Shown here: piece by piece, positions 10,101 to 20,425 of the stretch
How the letters are laid out: each line of letters starts with the position of its first letter
How positions within the stretch are numbered: the stretch's first letter is position 1
Source: Obelidium mucronatum
Lineage: Eukaryota; Chytridiomycota; Chytridiomycetes; Chytridiales; Chytriomycetaceae
Direction of reading: 5' to 3'
NCBI GenBank assembly: GCA_025765595.1
Contig: JAIVFH010000001.1
Span: 496,001-560,000, forward strand
DNA: 64,000 bases
Translations under genes and position numbers: made by a program
Notes under the pieces: generated by a model
What the model saw: only the letters and a program-made list of their open reading frames with translations
Told to the model about the DNA's origin: nothing
The model's database searches: none

Positions 10101-11857
10101 TTGACGACAACACCGGATACATGATCCACGAACCAACATTCCTAGCATTCATTGCCTTGAAAAGAGGCCTGGCATTTGGAACCATCGACGGACCAAAGAA
10201 CATCAAAGAAGCGTTGAAGGACAAAGAGTGGGTGGCGGCCATCAACGAGGAACTGGACCAATTCACGGAGAAGGCATCTTGGAAACTCGTCGAAGCAGAA
10301 GCAGGACAGCACCTATTAAATACAATCTGGGTGTTAAAAATCAAAGTCGACGAAAGCACAGGATCGAAGAAGAAGAAGGCGCGTCTGGTCATCAACGGCT
10401 CCAAGCAACTCTCCAGCGAATATGACAAAGTATTTGCCTCGACCCCATACCACGAATCAGCAAAAATATTCCAAGCCATTTGCACGCATCTTGGCCTCCA
10501 CATGTCGAAGGGGGATGTAAAGGGTGCTTACCACAACTTGGACATCGACAAAGTAATCCACATCAGAATCCCGCAAGGAATGCAACTAGGAGAAGAGGAC
10601 AAAGGAAAAGTATTGTTAGCCTTAAAGGGAATTTACGGCCTAAAACAAGGGGCTTACCTCTGGGAGTGTCTTAGAAACGAATTCCTCGCCGAGTATGGAT
10701 TTGAAGAATGCCCCGGATCCCCATGTCTTTTCAAAGCCATATCAAAGAAGACAGGAGGCATCATGTACACTCTTTGGCATTCCGACGACGGAAAGCTTGG
10801 CTGCCAATTCAAGGAAGACACCCTAGAATTTTGGAAATGGTTAGCTTCCAAAGTCGAAGTGAAATGGCAAGAAGGAATCGGAATGTGGGCTGGAATCAAC
10901 TGCGAATACCACAAGGGATACTCTACCATGGACCAGACAGTGTACATTCAAAGCATCATTGACGAATTTCTGGAAGAAAAATATTTTTCGGGAAACAAGC
11001 CAATTTCAAGATCGACTCCATGGAACTCAAAATTGGAAGACACTTTCGATACGGACCAACCAACTCCAAGTGAGGACATTGCGTTCTTCGAGGGGAGATG
11101 GATGAGACTACTGGGACTACTACGATTCGCATGCCTCACCAGAGCGGACATCATTGAAACTCTAGGCAGATTGTGCTCCTATGCCAACAACCCCAACAGG
11201 ACCCACTGGGCGGCAGCTCAACATCTACTGCAATACCTAAATGGATCCAACACGACGAAGCTGTACTTCAAAGCGAACACGAACATGATACTGGAAGTAT
11301 TTAGTGACGCGAACCTGGCTGGAAACAAAGTCACAAGGAAGTCGACCTCCGGAATTGTAATGATGTTGGCTGGCGCAGCAATAGCTCCAGTATCAAAAAG
11401 TCAAGATATTGTAACGGACTCCACAGTCGCATCAGAGACATTGGCGCTAGCAAGCGGCGGAAAGATCGCGGAATGGGGAAGAAACGTGATGGAATGGCTG
11501 GGATTTCCACAGCCGAAGCCGACTGTATTGCACTGTGACAACGCCGGAGCCGTGAGAAACACTCAGGAAGGGGCGGACAGGCACAAGACAAAACACATGG
11601 ATACGAAGTATATGTTGCTACGATGTATGGTGAAGAGGGGAGTTATTGAAGTGAGGAAGATCCACACGTCAAGAAATGTGGCGGATGTGATGACGAAAGG
11701 CCTGGGTAAAAGTAAGCATGGAGACTTCACGTGCGAGATGGGCCTGTTCAAGGGGAGCGTGGACTTCCATGAATTCTGGAAGCGCCATGATGAATATGCC
11801 TTCTCGGCGCGTTACGGAACTTATCGGAAAATTAGCACAAACCGGAAATCTTGGTGA
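7154..11857 (+). CDS. Copia gag-pol polyprotein
   Basis: Start chosen at the first ATG (7154, MTYTLKRG); about 1567 aa with no stop. Domains in order: a Gag/UBN2-like region (about residues 60-260); a protease with active site LDSACSKSMTGD (DSA rather than DSG/DTG); a gag-pre-integrase zinc domain (LWHSRFMHAS, then CEDCVLGKSH); and an integrase core with the D in SMDVGF, the D in YSDQGSNF and the E in HGEIDGWF. The reverse transcriptase follows with HSDDGKL at the catalytic box, where YxDD is usual, and then RNase H (VFSDANLAG, ASETLAL, HCDNAGAV). The frame reads 33 codons into the 3' LTR before stopping. Gag and Pol are in one frame with no frameshift, as in many copia elements. Confidence 0.95.
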   Translation: MTYTLKRGQSFEPLTTQNKSYHSVSWLASVRSAVNKNKLEKAYYYKPAIISFDNSGAEFQSTKTIRLYSDFIVYEIPEPSEGDPIFQSNNSFDEDKYFEAFSTWNEVSSKINEIVTPHLDATLLASYNSATGSIKARFDALATTIAFNPGQALSKARRDVSTAKKHSHESKYQWFTRFNLLKLKAQELGQPDDENWNNECGYTLVYGIEDHGQRDSMRTQLTGCPPDDYKAFARILSVIAAREEEKLAQPVQAIAAAATQQTDPSMATMMELMKAMAARLEGNDKPRQPRPVPSDRKPAQIVMTKLAGGTSIQQVAEFFKPTKLADDSFVAVSKKSGGTYAIIVLEKPFTSLDVEKLVKEKDGKVLNGAEIKVAKATMSAYISAPVSENKSPAYLDSACSKSMTGDVKQLSNQIVGPTIAYETASGNNIQSAGIQGSMNFGEFEVDQIQLVPKAPATLIAVVNLLKKGYDVWFNHVDKKVAIGRLDLSGPHKILKSVDEEDGTWKINTIPADQALLAKAFIGKGIPSEKSIQLWHSRFMHASPDQIIETSKVVHGLKIDGPKTIKDFFCEDCVLGKSHQQPYNKKKPRDGNILSQISMDVGFPGKGEDGTTRLGRGGVIGYLGVNVHRTQLRLMFKLFSMKMEEATSIILWVKDMLERTTGEKLQEIYSDQGSNFTGSTLKDACHEAGIRLITTSTGAHNQHGEIDGWFRTAMDGVRATLSETKMPRDLWPDLLECKCHVWNRSKHSSMPLTPYEMTFKRKPTVSDLRVPGCLAYPFIPGSGKTQDRARRGRFISYAYPDGQTNAQRGYRILFDDNSTVVSRDVFFVENQFDVENPKTSMEKIQLTQYNNNHDKEGWDEDEDFVNAKENVQKKEKIEEEIDGMEVERSVAELENIIQDNGMDIQAMDMETHQEDSRSNYEPQDEDMSETSSICSDAPSTTSLPPLDSSSTPSPPPTPQTPPRRSPRESKPPNRLALFAGLARLDDNTGYMIHEPTFLAFIALKRGLAFGTIDGPKNIKEALKDKEWVAAINEELDQFTEKASWKLVEAEAGQHLLNTIWVLKIKVDESTGSKKKKARLVINGSKQLSSEYDKVFASTPYHESAKIFQAICTHLGLHMSKGDVKGAYHNLDIDKVIHIRIPQGMQLGEEDKGKVLLALKGIYGLKQGAYLWECLRNEFLAEYGFEECPGSPCLFKAISKKTGGIMYTLWHSDDGKLGCQFKEDTLEFWKWLASKVEVKWQEGIGMWAGINCEYHKGYSTMDQTVYIQSIIDEFLEEKYFSGNKPISRSTPWNSKLEDTFDTDQPTPSEDIAFFEGRWMRLLGLLRFACLTRADIIETLGRLCSYANNPNRTHWAAAQHLLQYLNGSNTTKLYFKANTNMILEVFSDANLAGNKVTRKSTSGIVMMLAGAAIAPVSKSQDIVTDSTVASETLALASGGKIAEWGRNVMEWLGFPQPKPTVLHCDNAGAVRNTQEGADRHKTKHMDTKYMLLRCMVKRGVIEVRKIHTSRNVADVMTKGLGKSKHGDFTCEMGLFKGSVDFHEFWKRHDEYAFSARYGTYRKISTNRKSW

Positions 11858-11989
11858 TTTGGGACAGATAACACATTGTGTTCCAAATCACCAGGTGTGT
11901 ACTTCATCACAATTCACTTTACTTATTCAGTATGAGCTTTATTAAATAAACACATTGTGTTCCAAATCACCAGTACTCGAGAACACACG
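11758..11989 (+). repeat. 3' LTR of the copia element
   Basis: Identical to the 5' LTR and followed by the GAATA target duplication. The gag-pol stop codon lies inside this LTR at 11855-11857. Downstream sequence (11995 on) continues the interrupted host locus. Confidence 0.93.
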
Positions 11990-12198
11990 GAATAAACCAT
12001 TTAAAACTATTCTTTGGAACCCGAGTATTCAGAGATTGTTAGTGAGGCTTGTGTTTATTTTTTTATGCGAAAATTGGTTGAGGCTGAAGGGGGGAGCATA
12101 ACAATTCACTCAACTTTTTTGTTCATCATACATTCCAAAATACAAGTTTATTCAGGATCGAGTTTAAAATAGTACAACAATAATACAACGGTGCGGTC

Positions 12199-13805
12199 TC
12201 AATGATGAGACTCCTGCAGCACATCCCTCACTGACCAATGTGCAACCTTCTTGACCAGCCCGTCCACAGAATCTCTTGGTCCAGTCACTCCTCCATCAAT
12301 CAAAGTATCAACTGAAAACACAGTCTCTTCACCCGATACTCGAACAACCTTTCCCGGAGTAACTGCGCCATGGTCGCGATCAGACAGGGGATCAATTGTA
12401 CGTCTGTACTTGGTTCGAGCATGTGGTGCTTGTTGCATTTGAACATGGTCGGCACCATCAACGTCGAGCAAGAGGAGGGCAAAGTTGGAGAAAGCGATAG
12501 AATGGTGGTCAATTCCAGAGTCCATAGATTCAGCGTGTACCAGCTTATTTTGGTGGTGGTGGTGGTGGTGTCCAGCATTACTCTTGCGACTGTGATGGGT
12601 TTCTTCTTTCTTTTCTGTTTCATTGGACTCTGAAGTTTCTGGCTCTGCAGTGAGCTTCCCGTCCGCGCGCAATGCTTCTGGAGAAGACATCTCGACGGAA
12701 GACAGGGTGGCTTCCAGACTTGTCACGAGAGGTGCTGGCTGAAGGGCTTGCGGTGATGGAATGACGGTTGCAATGGCTCCACCAACAACTGATGGCTTGC
12801 GGTCTTCATGGTGGTGAATGCGGTGGAATCCAGCGCCACCCGAGCGACCAACGTCGTGATGGGTAGTTGGCCAGGTGAAGGAAGCTCGACGGACGGCGGA
12901 AATCTTTCTCCAGACGTCTTTACGAGTTTGTTCCCAGTCAAGTTGTGGAAAGTGGAATGAGTGACCAAATGGTTGTGGCACCTGGTGAGAGATGGACAAG
13001 GGATGCGTGGGTGCAACGACGAGGTGCAGTTGTCCAGAAAGACGAATCTGTTCGCGAGTGTCTGGGAAGATCCTGTTACATGCGAGCTATTTTTAGTAGG
13101 TGCTGCATAAAACACTCTAAACTGCAACATACCAACACACTTCTCCAAACTTGGATCCGTGAATCAAGTCTTCAACACTGCCGCTTCGTACATCGACTGC
13201 AAAAATGAGAACATTGGAAAGACGCTCCAGGCAGCCGTGCGAGAGGGCGTTTTGCTTGTTGGGTTGGTGTTTGTGGTGGGGAAAGGTAACGTGGTGGTTT
13301 GAATGAGATTGCTTAGCATCAGCCGTAGTATCGTCACTATGTGCGTCCAAGAAGGGAATAAAAATAAAATTAGAAACGCGGTCAGAGCAGCTCAGCATGA
13401 CTCCCCAAGTAACTCCTCAACTCACGTAACAATGCCATCGGACAGGAAGCCTCTGAAGAACACTGATCTGTTTGACGGCCGTCCAAAGGCCTTGATCGTT
13501 GCCAGCGATGCATACACTGGTTGAGTCAGTCAGTATCATTTCCAAAGTAACAAAGTCATAGAATACTCACAATGCGCCTGGTCGCTGCGCTCATTCTCCT
13601 TCAGTGCGGTCTCGAGCGAAATGCGCCACGGCGGAAAGTGGTCTGTGGTCTGGTCCAGCTTGTCGTCCTCGGAGGCCTCGGGCTGGTGGTGTGAGTGGTG
13701 GTTGAGTGTTGGCAGCCACGAGGGCCACGCGCCGCCCTTCATTGCGCTGCCGTCGACTAAAGTCTTGGTTTCGTTCTGGTTTGCGTTTTGTTCGTTGTTG
13801 AGCAT
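12199..13805 (-). CDS. FMN-binding PNPOx-like protein (Alr4036 family)
   Basis: At least four exons: 13571-13805, about 13426-13516, about 13131-13340 and 12199 to about 13065. The spliced protein carries hallmarks of the Alr4036-type pyridoxamine-5'-phosphate oxidase domain. These are FPPWRISLETAL near the N-terminus, YASLATIKAFGRPSNRSVFFRGFL, a LIFAVDVRSGSVEDL strand and the TREQIRLSGQLHLV strand after the W-I-F-P. Such proteins bind flavin (FMN) at a dimer interface; the substrate is generally unknown. Unusual here are a His-rich insert between core strands (about 13255-13335), a poly-His run near 12550-12565 and a long low-complexity C-terminal part. Assignment rests on motif order. Confidence 0.72.
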
Positions 13806-14005
13806 TTTTCGTGTTTTTTCTTTGTGTGGGAGAAGGGGGCGCTTCGATTTTTATAGGGATTTGTCAGCTTGAGTCACACACGATCAGAGACGATCGAATT
13901 TGTTTATCTCTCTTTAATCGGGCGTTTCTAAATCTAAATAATAATTCACTGAATAACTACTGATGAAAAATTAAATGTGTGTTGCTGCGGCTGAATGAAT
14001 GGTCT

Positions 14006-16420
14006 TCATCTTTTGATGTTGTCAGAACTTTTTGCTCCGCGAATAATTGGCGATCCAGCAGCTGCAAAACCCCCCGACTCCGCCCGCAAACTTTCGTTTG
14101 ATTTACTAAGGGGTCTTCCAGCCTCGTTCGCCATTACTTTTAGAAGGAAGGGCTGGAAGTTGATTGTCTCTGCCGAACCAACCACCTTCTCTCCGTCCTT
14201 CTTTGAATATGCACCAGGCGTCGATACCAAAATCGCGGATTTACTTCCTCGAAGTCCTGAAAGATCTTGCTTTGAACCTCCCTTCTTCTGGGACAGAGAT
14301 GCTGTTGTCTTTCCGGTATCTCCAGAATTCTTGACAACATCATTCACAAACCAATGTGCCGACAGAACTTTTATAAAGTCGCAAATATGGCTTCCAAACT
14401 GAGTTTGGGAACTCGGAAGCCACACAGCCAACTGTAAAAAGAGTTTGACGAGCTGAGCGGCTGTATCCAAGAAGGAACCTCGGACATCGCAGCTAAGAAT
14501 ATACGATAGCTTTGCGTAAGAATCCCAGGATTTGTCTGTATTGTTGACGTGTTTCATGATGGCGGCACCAAACAAGACAGAAATAAGTGCATTGATGAAA
14601 ACCTTTAGGAGTTAGTTAGTCAAGGATTTTTAATATTCGACCACAAAAAATTTAACGCATAATATATTTTATGCTTACATCCGCCGCGATATAAACCGAC
14701 TGAGCGTCTCGACTAAATTTGACAGCACAGCGGTCAAGCTTGGGAGCAGTCAAAGTTGTGCCAATATATGGGAATGTCACTGCAGAACAAATAACACAAG
14801 CAAGTAAGACTCCATGGCAGACCCACGGACGATTCTGATACATGGATTGGAACTTGATGTATTGTAACCACCACACGCAGAGAATCACAGCTTGAGAAAC
14901 AAATCCAGAAGCGTATTGTCGCCAAGTGCAATCCACCAAGAAGTGCGGTGCAACGTTAAACACGATAATAATCAAAGTTCTTGTGATCCACAGTAAAAGC
15001 TGAATGATGTTCGCAAAGGTCAGCCAACTTCTTCTTGGCCTATAGAGCTCCACCGCTTGGTATAAAAAGATGGTCGACATTCCAAGAAAGATTCCCTGCA
15101 AGGGTAAAATGAGAATCCCGAAGGAGTGAGAGCAGAAAAAAGGAGAATTTTTAGTTGAATGGAAGGGAAATAGCCGAAACGTAAATCCTCCTCCGCGAAA
15201 ACAAACCTGCATCATGATGGATGCCGCAAAAACAATCAAATCTTGCTGCACGATTTCCAAAACCGTTGTAAGGTTCTGAGAAGGTTGAGGAGAAGATTCC
15301 ACATAAGTTTTGGTCGTGGCGGCAAATGGAGTTATATCCGTGACAAGACCCCAACAAGTAAATCGAATCGAATCGGAAAATTCAAAATACCAGTTGCCGT
15401 CTTTCAGCATGGACCGAAAAGCATCGAGCCTGTAGGTTGTGTTTTTGAAAACTCCTTGCAACACTTCCTTCAAATAAAACTCGCGCGCGTCCAAGTATTT
15501 CTCGAGCCAAATGGATTCATTCGTGGTGGAGCGAGGAGTTTTAAGTCTTGCAGTTGCGTTTTGGGCGATTTGTTGGACGACAATAGGGCCAAGCTGGATA
15601 CTCGAGTCAAACAGTTGAGCGATAGCAAGAGGTGACGTGATATTAAACTCTTCAAAGTAAGACTCGATCGGTTCAAAGTATTGATTTTTCTGAACTTGAA
15701 GTTGTGCTTGTTGAAATAATAGGTCCTTTGCTGATGCTTCCCAATCAGTGCAAAATGTCTCCAGCCCAGGAGGTGTAAAACGACCCTCCCTGGGACAGTT
15801 GTTGAGACCAATGGCGTTTTCAAGCAGCCTTGTTTTCTCTCCCGATGTTTGTGTATATTTGGAGCAGAACGTTGTTTTGTTCTCACTCAAGTGGTTGTAA
15901 TCCTCGCAGACTTTCAACACAGCGCCTTGACACGTCTTAAATGAAGCGAATCCTGCTGAAATTCCTTGGCCGTCGTTTTCGGTGGAGCAGTAAGCATAAG
16001 GCCTTTCGGTAATCACAAGTTTTTTTTGTTAGTTTCAACACCAAAAAACAAAAGGAGATTCTTGATTCAGTTACTTACAAATCAAGCTGGGCCTTTTCAA
16101 AATAAGATGTAAGCTTGATCATTATTATGTATTGGCAATCGTTCATGTAAGCTGTAAACGTATGAGCCGAACAGTTCGTGCCCAACTCCTGCAGTAATCC
16201 GGTCGCCAAAACAGGAAGGTCTCTTTCTGTCGTACAAAAGATATTTAATCAACTGTTTGCGACGCAATAATATGCAGCGTCTGATCAGGGAACTGTTAGG
16301 TCTGGGAATACCTTGCACCAACACTTCTTCCAGAGACAGATCGCGTTTCCACTCAGGTTTCAGACCAATCGCTTTCACCATTAGAGTCACCAGGGAGCTG
16401 AAGAGAAGTATCAAGAGCAT
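14006..16420 (-). CDS. GH46-type chitosanase fused to a seven-helix membrane domain
   Basis: Five exons (16312-16420, 16079-16226, 15207-16002, 14679-15095, 14006-14602) splice into an in-frame 688-aa protein. A signal peptide (about residues 1-17) precedes IGLKPEW, shared with the paralogues next door. The GH46 chitosanase domain follows with the general-acid Glu in TSYFEKA (about E80) and the second catalytic Asp in NDGQGISAG (about D96). The FQQAQ...YFEP and SPLAIAQLFDSSIQLGP blocks and YRLDAFRSML also match the family. From about residue 335 there are roughly seven hydrophobic helices, then a Ser/Lys-rich cytosolic tail of about 110 residues. Intron 3 is a multiple of three, so reading it through would be silent in frame. 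The fusion suggests a chitosan-sensing receptor or a membrane-anchored enzyme. Confidence 0.82.
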
Positions 16421-16593
16421 TTGATGAACTCTTTGGGCGTCTTTTTTTTCAAATTTCAGATTTACCAAACGGCAAAGAACGATTCAGATCCTTTTGGAAT
16501 AATTCTTGAATAATCGCCTATTTTTTTGTTTATTATCTTACTTAATATACTTCAAAAGAAATAGATCCGTTCCGCTTGTATATTTTTTGAATT

Positions 16594-17666
16594 CTACGTG
16601 TTGCATTTGTTTGCGCAAGACAGTGTAGTTGGTGTATTCCAGCAGGTGAATTTCAATTCTTTTGCGAAATTGAAATACCAGTTTTTGTCAGTCAGCATCG
16701 ATCGGTATGCGTCTACGCGGTATTTAGTTCCTGGATATGCCCCACCAAGTCTGTCCCATTCTTCGCTCCTTGCCGTAAAGAAATTGAGAAGCCACCACGA
16801 TTCGTCAACTTTGCCAGGCATTCCACCGGACAATTCAGTAGCTCTGTTTGCAATTTTTTCAATAGATCCAGGACCAAGCTGCACGCTTGTGTCATACATT
16901 TGAGCAATCGTAAGCGGAAATTTGATGTTGTAATTTACGAAGTGGGGTGTGAGGTTCTCGAAATAGGATGAAAATTGAATTCTCTGTTGTGCTTCTTGGA
17001 ACAAGGGATCTTTTGCTGCCGCTCTCCAGTCTTTGCAGAAATTTTCTAAGCCTGGAGGAGTGATTGCTTCTTTTCCTCCGAAAATGCAGCTGCCAACGGT
17101 GCGACGTAGTGGGACCAGATACTTTTTGCAAAAGGTACTCTTGCCGTTGCTTTTGGCAAGCCCTTCGTAAGTCTCACAAACAGTAAGTGCACTTCCTGAA
17201 CAAGTTGTAAACTGAATAAATCCAGCAGAAATCCCTTGACCGTCGGCCGTGGTCGAACATTCAGCGAATCCTCTAGGTCCAGAAAAATTAGACAGTGAGG
17301 AGAAAAAGAATGGATTGCGATAAAATCGAGTTCACTTTACAAGTCTGTTTTGGATGTCTCAAAATACGATGTCAGTCTGAGCATCAAGCTATATTGGCAA
17401 TCGTCGAGATATTTTCGGTATGAACGCGTTTTGCAAGAATTTTTAGCGTCGACTGCTCTTGCGACAAGATCCCGTTCTAGGAGCAATTTTGGTTTCTCGC
17501 GTTTTTGCCTGTATGAAAGAAGGTCTGATTCACCTTGAATTGAGTTGACGTCGGTCAAATATAGCTCGTTGTTGTTGTTAACCCACTCGGGTTTAAGCCC
17601 AATACTCGCAGCGACGGCGAATAACTGAGCTAAGTACGCAAGAGTAGTCCAACGGATATGGTACAT
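16594..17666 (-). CDS. Secreted GH46-type chitosanase, tandem copy 2
   Basis: Two exons (17341-17666, 16594-17272; 68-nt intron) encode 334 aa. It has an N-terminal signal peptide and IGLKPEW. The catalytic Glu sits in TSYFETSKTDL and the catalytic Asp in TADGQGISAG. ATPPGLENFCKDW-type and LFQEAQQRIQFSSYF blocks are followed by PLTIAQMYDTSVQLGPG and YRVDAYRSML. The protein stops shortly after the strand KFTCWN with no membrane domain, so it is predicted to be secreted and soluble. Chitosanases of this family hydrolyse beta-1,4 glucosamine linkages with inversion. It lies 174 bp upstream of the fusion gene and is transcribed the same way. Confidence 0.85.
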
Positions 17667-17852
17667 TCGGTAGTAGGTTGTTTTTGTTGAACAAGATTGA
17701 CCACAGATTTACGAAACAGAGGTTCGAGAGTCAACCGTGAGTAACAATGATACTACAAAACCACTTAATTTCCGAACTTAATTTATTAGGCACTGTCTTA
17801 ATTGATTCTAGAATGAGCTTTTGAAATGGTTGATGAGGCTGGTCGCCCATCT

Positions 17853-18959
17853 TCATTCACATTTAACAGCAACAGTTTCGCCCCCCACAATCAAATCCGC
17901 GTGATCCACTTCGAAATTCATCATTGACATGTACGCTTCGACGCGAAACTGCGTCTTTCCATATTCCCCGTCTAAATAGGTCAGGTATCTAGATCGTTGA
18001 AACAAGAGTGCAAAAAGCCATCTCTTTTCAGGAATAGGTAAGCTACTTGCTGGACTTCCTCCTGCTGAGATAGTCGCACTCGCGGCCAGCATCTTTGCAG
18101 CCTCGGGGCCGAGTTGAATTGAAATGTCAAACAACTGACCCATTGCCTGTGGTGTTTTCAAGTTATACTCCGAAAACAGGCTCGTTATCGGAACGAAATA
18201 GGACGAAAACTGAACATTGATTTGAGCTTGACGAAACAATGGATCTTCTCTCGCAGTTGCAGTCCAATCCTTACAAAACGAGCTCAACCCAGATGGCGTA
18301 AATTCGCCAGATTTCTTTTTACAAAATGGAAGTCCTGCAGCATCGTTCAAGGTGGGCATGTATTTGTCGCAAAATGTCGTGGATTTTTTGAGACTCTGAT
18401 ATTCGCGGCACACAATCTCGACACTTCCGCTGCAAGTGGTAAATTGATTGAATCCGGCTGAAATACCTTGTGCGTCTGTGGTTGCGTTGCAAGCATCGTA
18501 TTCTCTGTCAACCCGAAGAAACCCTCATTTCAGTTCAAAGGTTGCATCCAAAAAAAACAATTTTGACTTAACAAATCGAATTTCGAAGTTTCCAAATAGG
18601 ATGTGATTTTTAGGATTATTTCGTAGTGACATTGACTCATGTAGTCTGTGATTTGAGGACTTTTGTTGAGGTGTTTCGGTGGGTCACCCACAGGCAAGGA
18701 ATCGGAGTCGCGCGCTTTGCAGGAGGAATATAGAGTTTAAACAGTCATTCTGCGACTACTTGCAATCGCATATATTTTATAAGTTACCTTCCACAGCAGC
18801 TAATTCAAGTTTCTTTAAGTCATCTGCGGACGGTGTTCCAAGCCTTGCAGCAAATCTCAAGCTGTCTTGGTTATTTATCCAATCTACTTTGATTCCAAGA
18901 GAGGTGGCAGAGGCCGAAAGCCATGCAAGTAGCACAGTGGCTAATAGGACGCGACTCAT
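17853..18959 (-). CDS. Secreted GH46-type chitosanase, tandem copy 3
   Basis: Three exons (18788-18959, 18573-18714, 17853-18504) give 321 aa. A signal peptide precedes LGIKVDW. The catalytic Glu is in TSYLETSKFDL; the Phe common before the Glu is Leu here. The catalytic Asp is in TTDAQGISAG. DPLFRQAQINVQFSSYF, PQAMGQLFDISIQLGPEA and FRVEAYMSMM follow. It ends in VAVKCE with no transmembrane helix. Intron positions around the two catalytic residues are the same as in the other copies, which supports origin by tandem duplication rather than separate acquisitions. Confidence 0.85.
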
Positions 18960-19110
18960 TTCTTTTCACAATGTGAAGATCTGTTTGAAAATCGTTGATT
19001 GAACTACAGTATAATTTTCTATTTTAAATAATCGAAAACAAGAAGCAGCATCAGAACAAGAAGAGAAGCAGAAGAAAAATGGGAATCGCTCTGGCAGGAA
19101 CAGAGAAATC

Positions 19111-20251
19111 CTAGACTTGACACTTGAAAGGGAACACCTTTTCTCCTTGAAAATCGTATACTAGCTCCACATAGTCGTTCGAAAACGCCATATTGTGTTG
19201 AGCTTGGATATCCGTGAGAGATGGATTCACGCTGGAGTCGACAAGTCTTTGAATAGGTGGAATTCGGTTTGGGATCGTCTCTCTGAAGTGATCATTGTCC
19301 TCATATTGAATCCTGTTGCGCAAATATTGAATTAACCAGTCTCTTTCTGAATTGGCTTCGATGTTGCGAGTAATTGTTGGAATACTGTCAGGGCCCAATT
19401 GAATTGCCGTATCGTATAACTGACTTATTGTCAAGGGGCTTTTGATCTTGAATTGGTCAATATATTGTGTTATTTTCGAATAGTATGATCTTTTGGCAAC
19501 ATTCAGTTGTGCTTGTCGGAATAATTTATCGTCAGCGGCTTTTGTCCATTCCGCGCAATAATTCTCCAATCCAGTCGGCGTGAACGCGTCTTTTTTTCCT
19601 GCGTCGCATCTGCGTTCTTCTTGTACCGTTGCGCGAAGAAGTGAACCATTGTCTATAAATTCATCGCAAAAGGTACGTCCCTGTGCCAAAATTTGATATT
19701 CCTGGCACACTTGCATCGCTGATCCAGAGCAAGTGGTAAACTCAAAAACGCCGCTGGAAATCCCCTGGTCGTCCGAAGTAGGTTTGCACCCACGAAACGT
19801 GTCCTCGCTACAGTAAAACACTTTTCAATCAATCGGATAGGTTAAAAGAGATTATGATTGAAATTACTATTTTTGGTCGGAGTTTTCAAAGAAAGCTGTG
19901 AGATGAAGCATAATGTCGAACTGGCATTGGCTTAAATATTCTGGATTAGTTTGGCCGCTGGTGTCTGGGGCCACCTTGGAATCAGAGGTTGTGTCGGATT
20001 TCGAGCCAGATATCTGACTGAAAGATTGGGTTTGGAGACTCCTATCTAAATAAAGGCGAATTTAAGGCTGAATAAACCAGTGGTGTTATTATAATAATAC
20101 TTTTCATACCTTGAATCAACTTGTCGATCATATCACGTGTAAACTCAGGATCGCGGACTTGGATACCCCCGTCTTTCCATTCTGGCTTCAAGGCAAGGCA
20201 AGCAACTTGAGAAACCAGAGCTATCGCCGCACTAAATGCAATCAGGATCAT
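19111..20251 (-). CDS. Secreted GH46-type chitosanase, tandem copy 4
   Basis: Three exons (20110-20251, 19868-20045, 19111-19807) give 338 aa. A signal peptide precedes LALKPEW. A Ser/Thr/Asp-rich linker of about 40 residues lies before the domain. The catalytic Glu is in TAFFENSDQ, the closest of the five to the canonical bacterial ENS motif, and the catalytic Asp is in SDDQGISSG. LFRQAQLNVAKRSYY and PLTISQLYDTAIQLGPDS follow. The segment corresponding to RVDxxxxxL is diverged (IQRLVDSSVN). It ends FPFKCQV without a membrane anchor. Confidence 0.84.
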
Positions 20252-20425
20252 ATTTGAAAGTCTCTATTTTTTTGTTGATCCCTTGTTTTGCCTTGTGAAC
20301 CCAACAGATTCACATTCAATCAAAATATTGGAAAAAAAAATTTATGACAATAAATTGAAAAGACGAAAGCACTGCAGTGTTTTTTATTTTACCTTTTACA
20401 ACTGGAAGGTCGAAAATTCAACAAA

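Larger units (their letters stand above)
6858..11989 (+). mobile_element. Complete Ty1/copia LTR retrotransposon
   Basis: A 5132-bp element with two 232-bp LTRs (6858-7089 and 11758-11989) that I read as identical base for base. The LTRs start CGTGG and end CACACG, giving a CGTG/CACG terminal inversion. A 5-bp target-site duplication GAATA flanks the element at 6853-6857 and 11990-11994. One long gag-pol ORF lies between. The order integrase, reverse transcriptase, RNase H defines the copia (Pseudoviridae-type) group. Identical LTRs plus an intact ORF indicate a very recent insertion that may still be active. It landed within the terminal codons of a decayed gene. Confidence 0.95.

Noticed and set aside
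12500..12580. Poly-His tract as a metal-binding domain
   Set aside because: It lies in a low-complexity tail of the PNPOx-like protein encoded by a CAC/CAT repeat; no structural support for a defined metal site.
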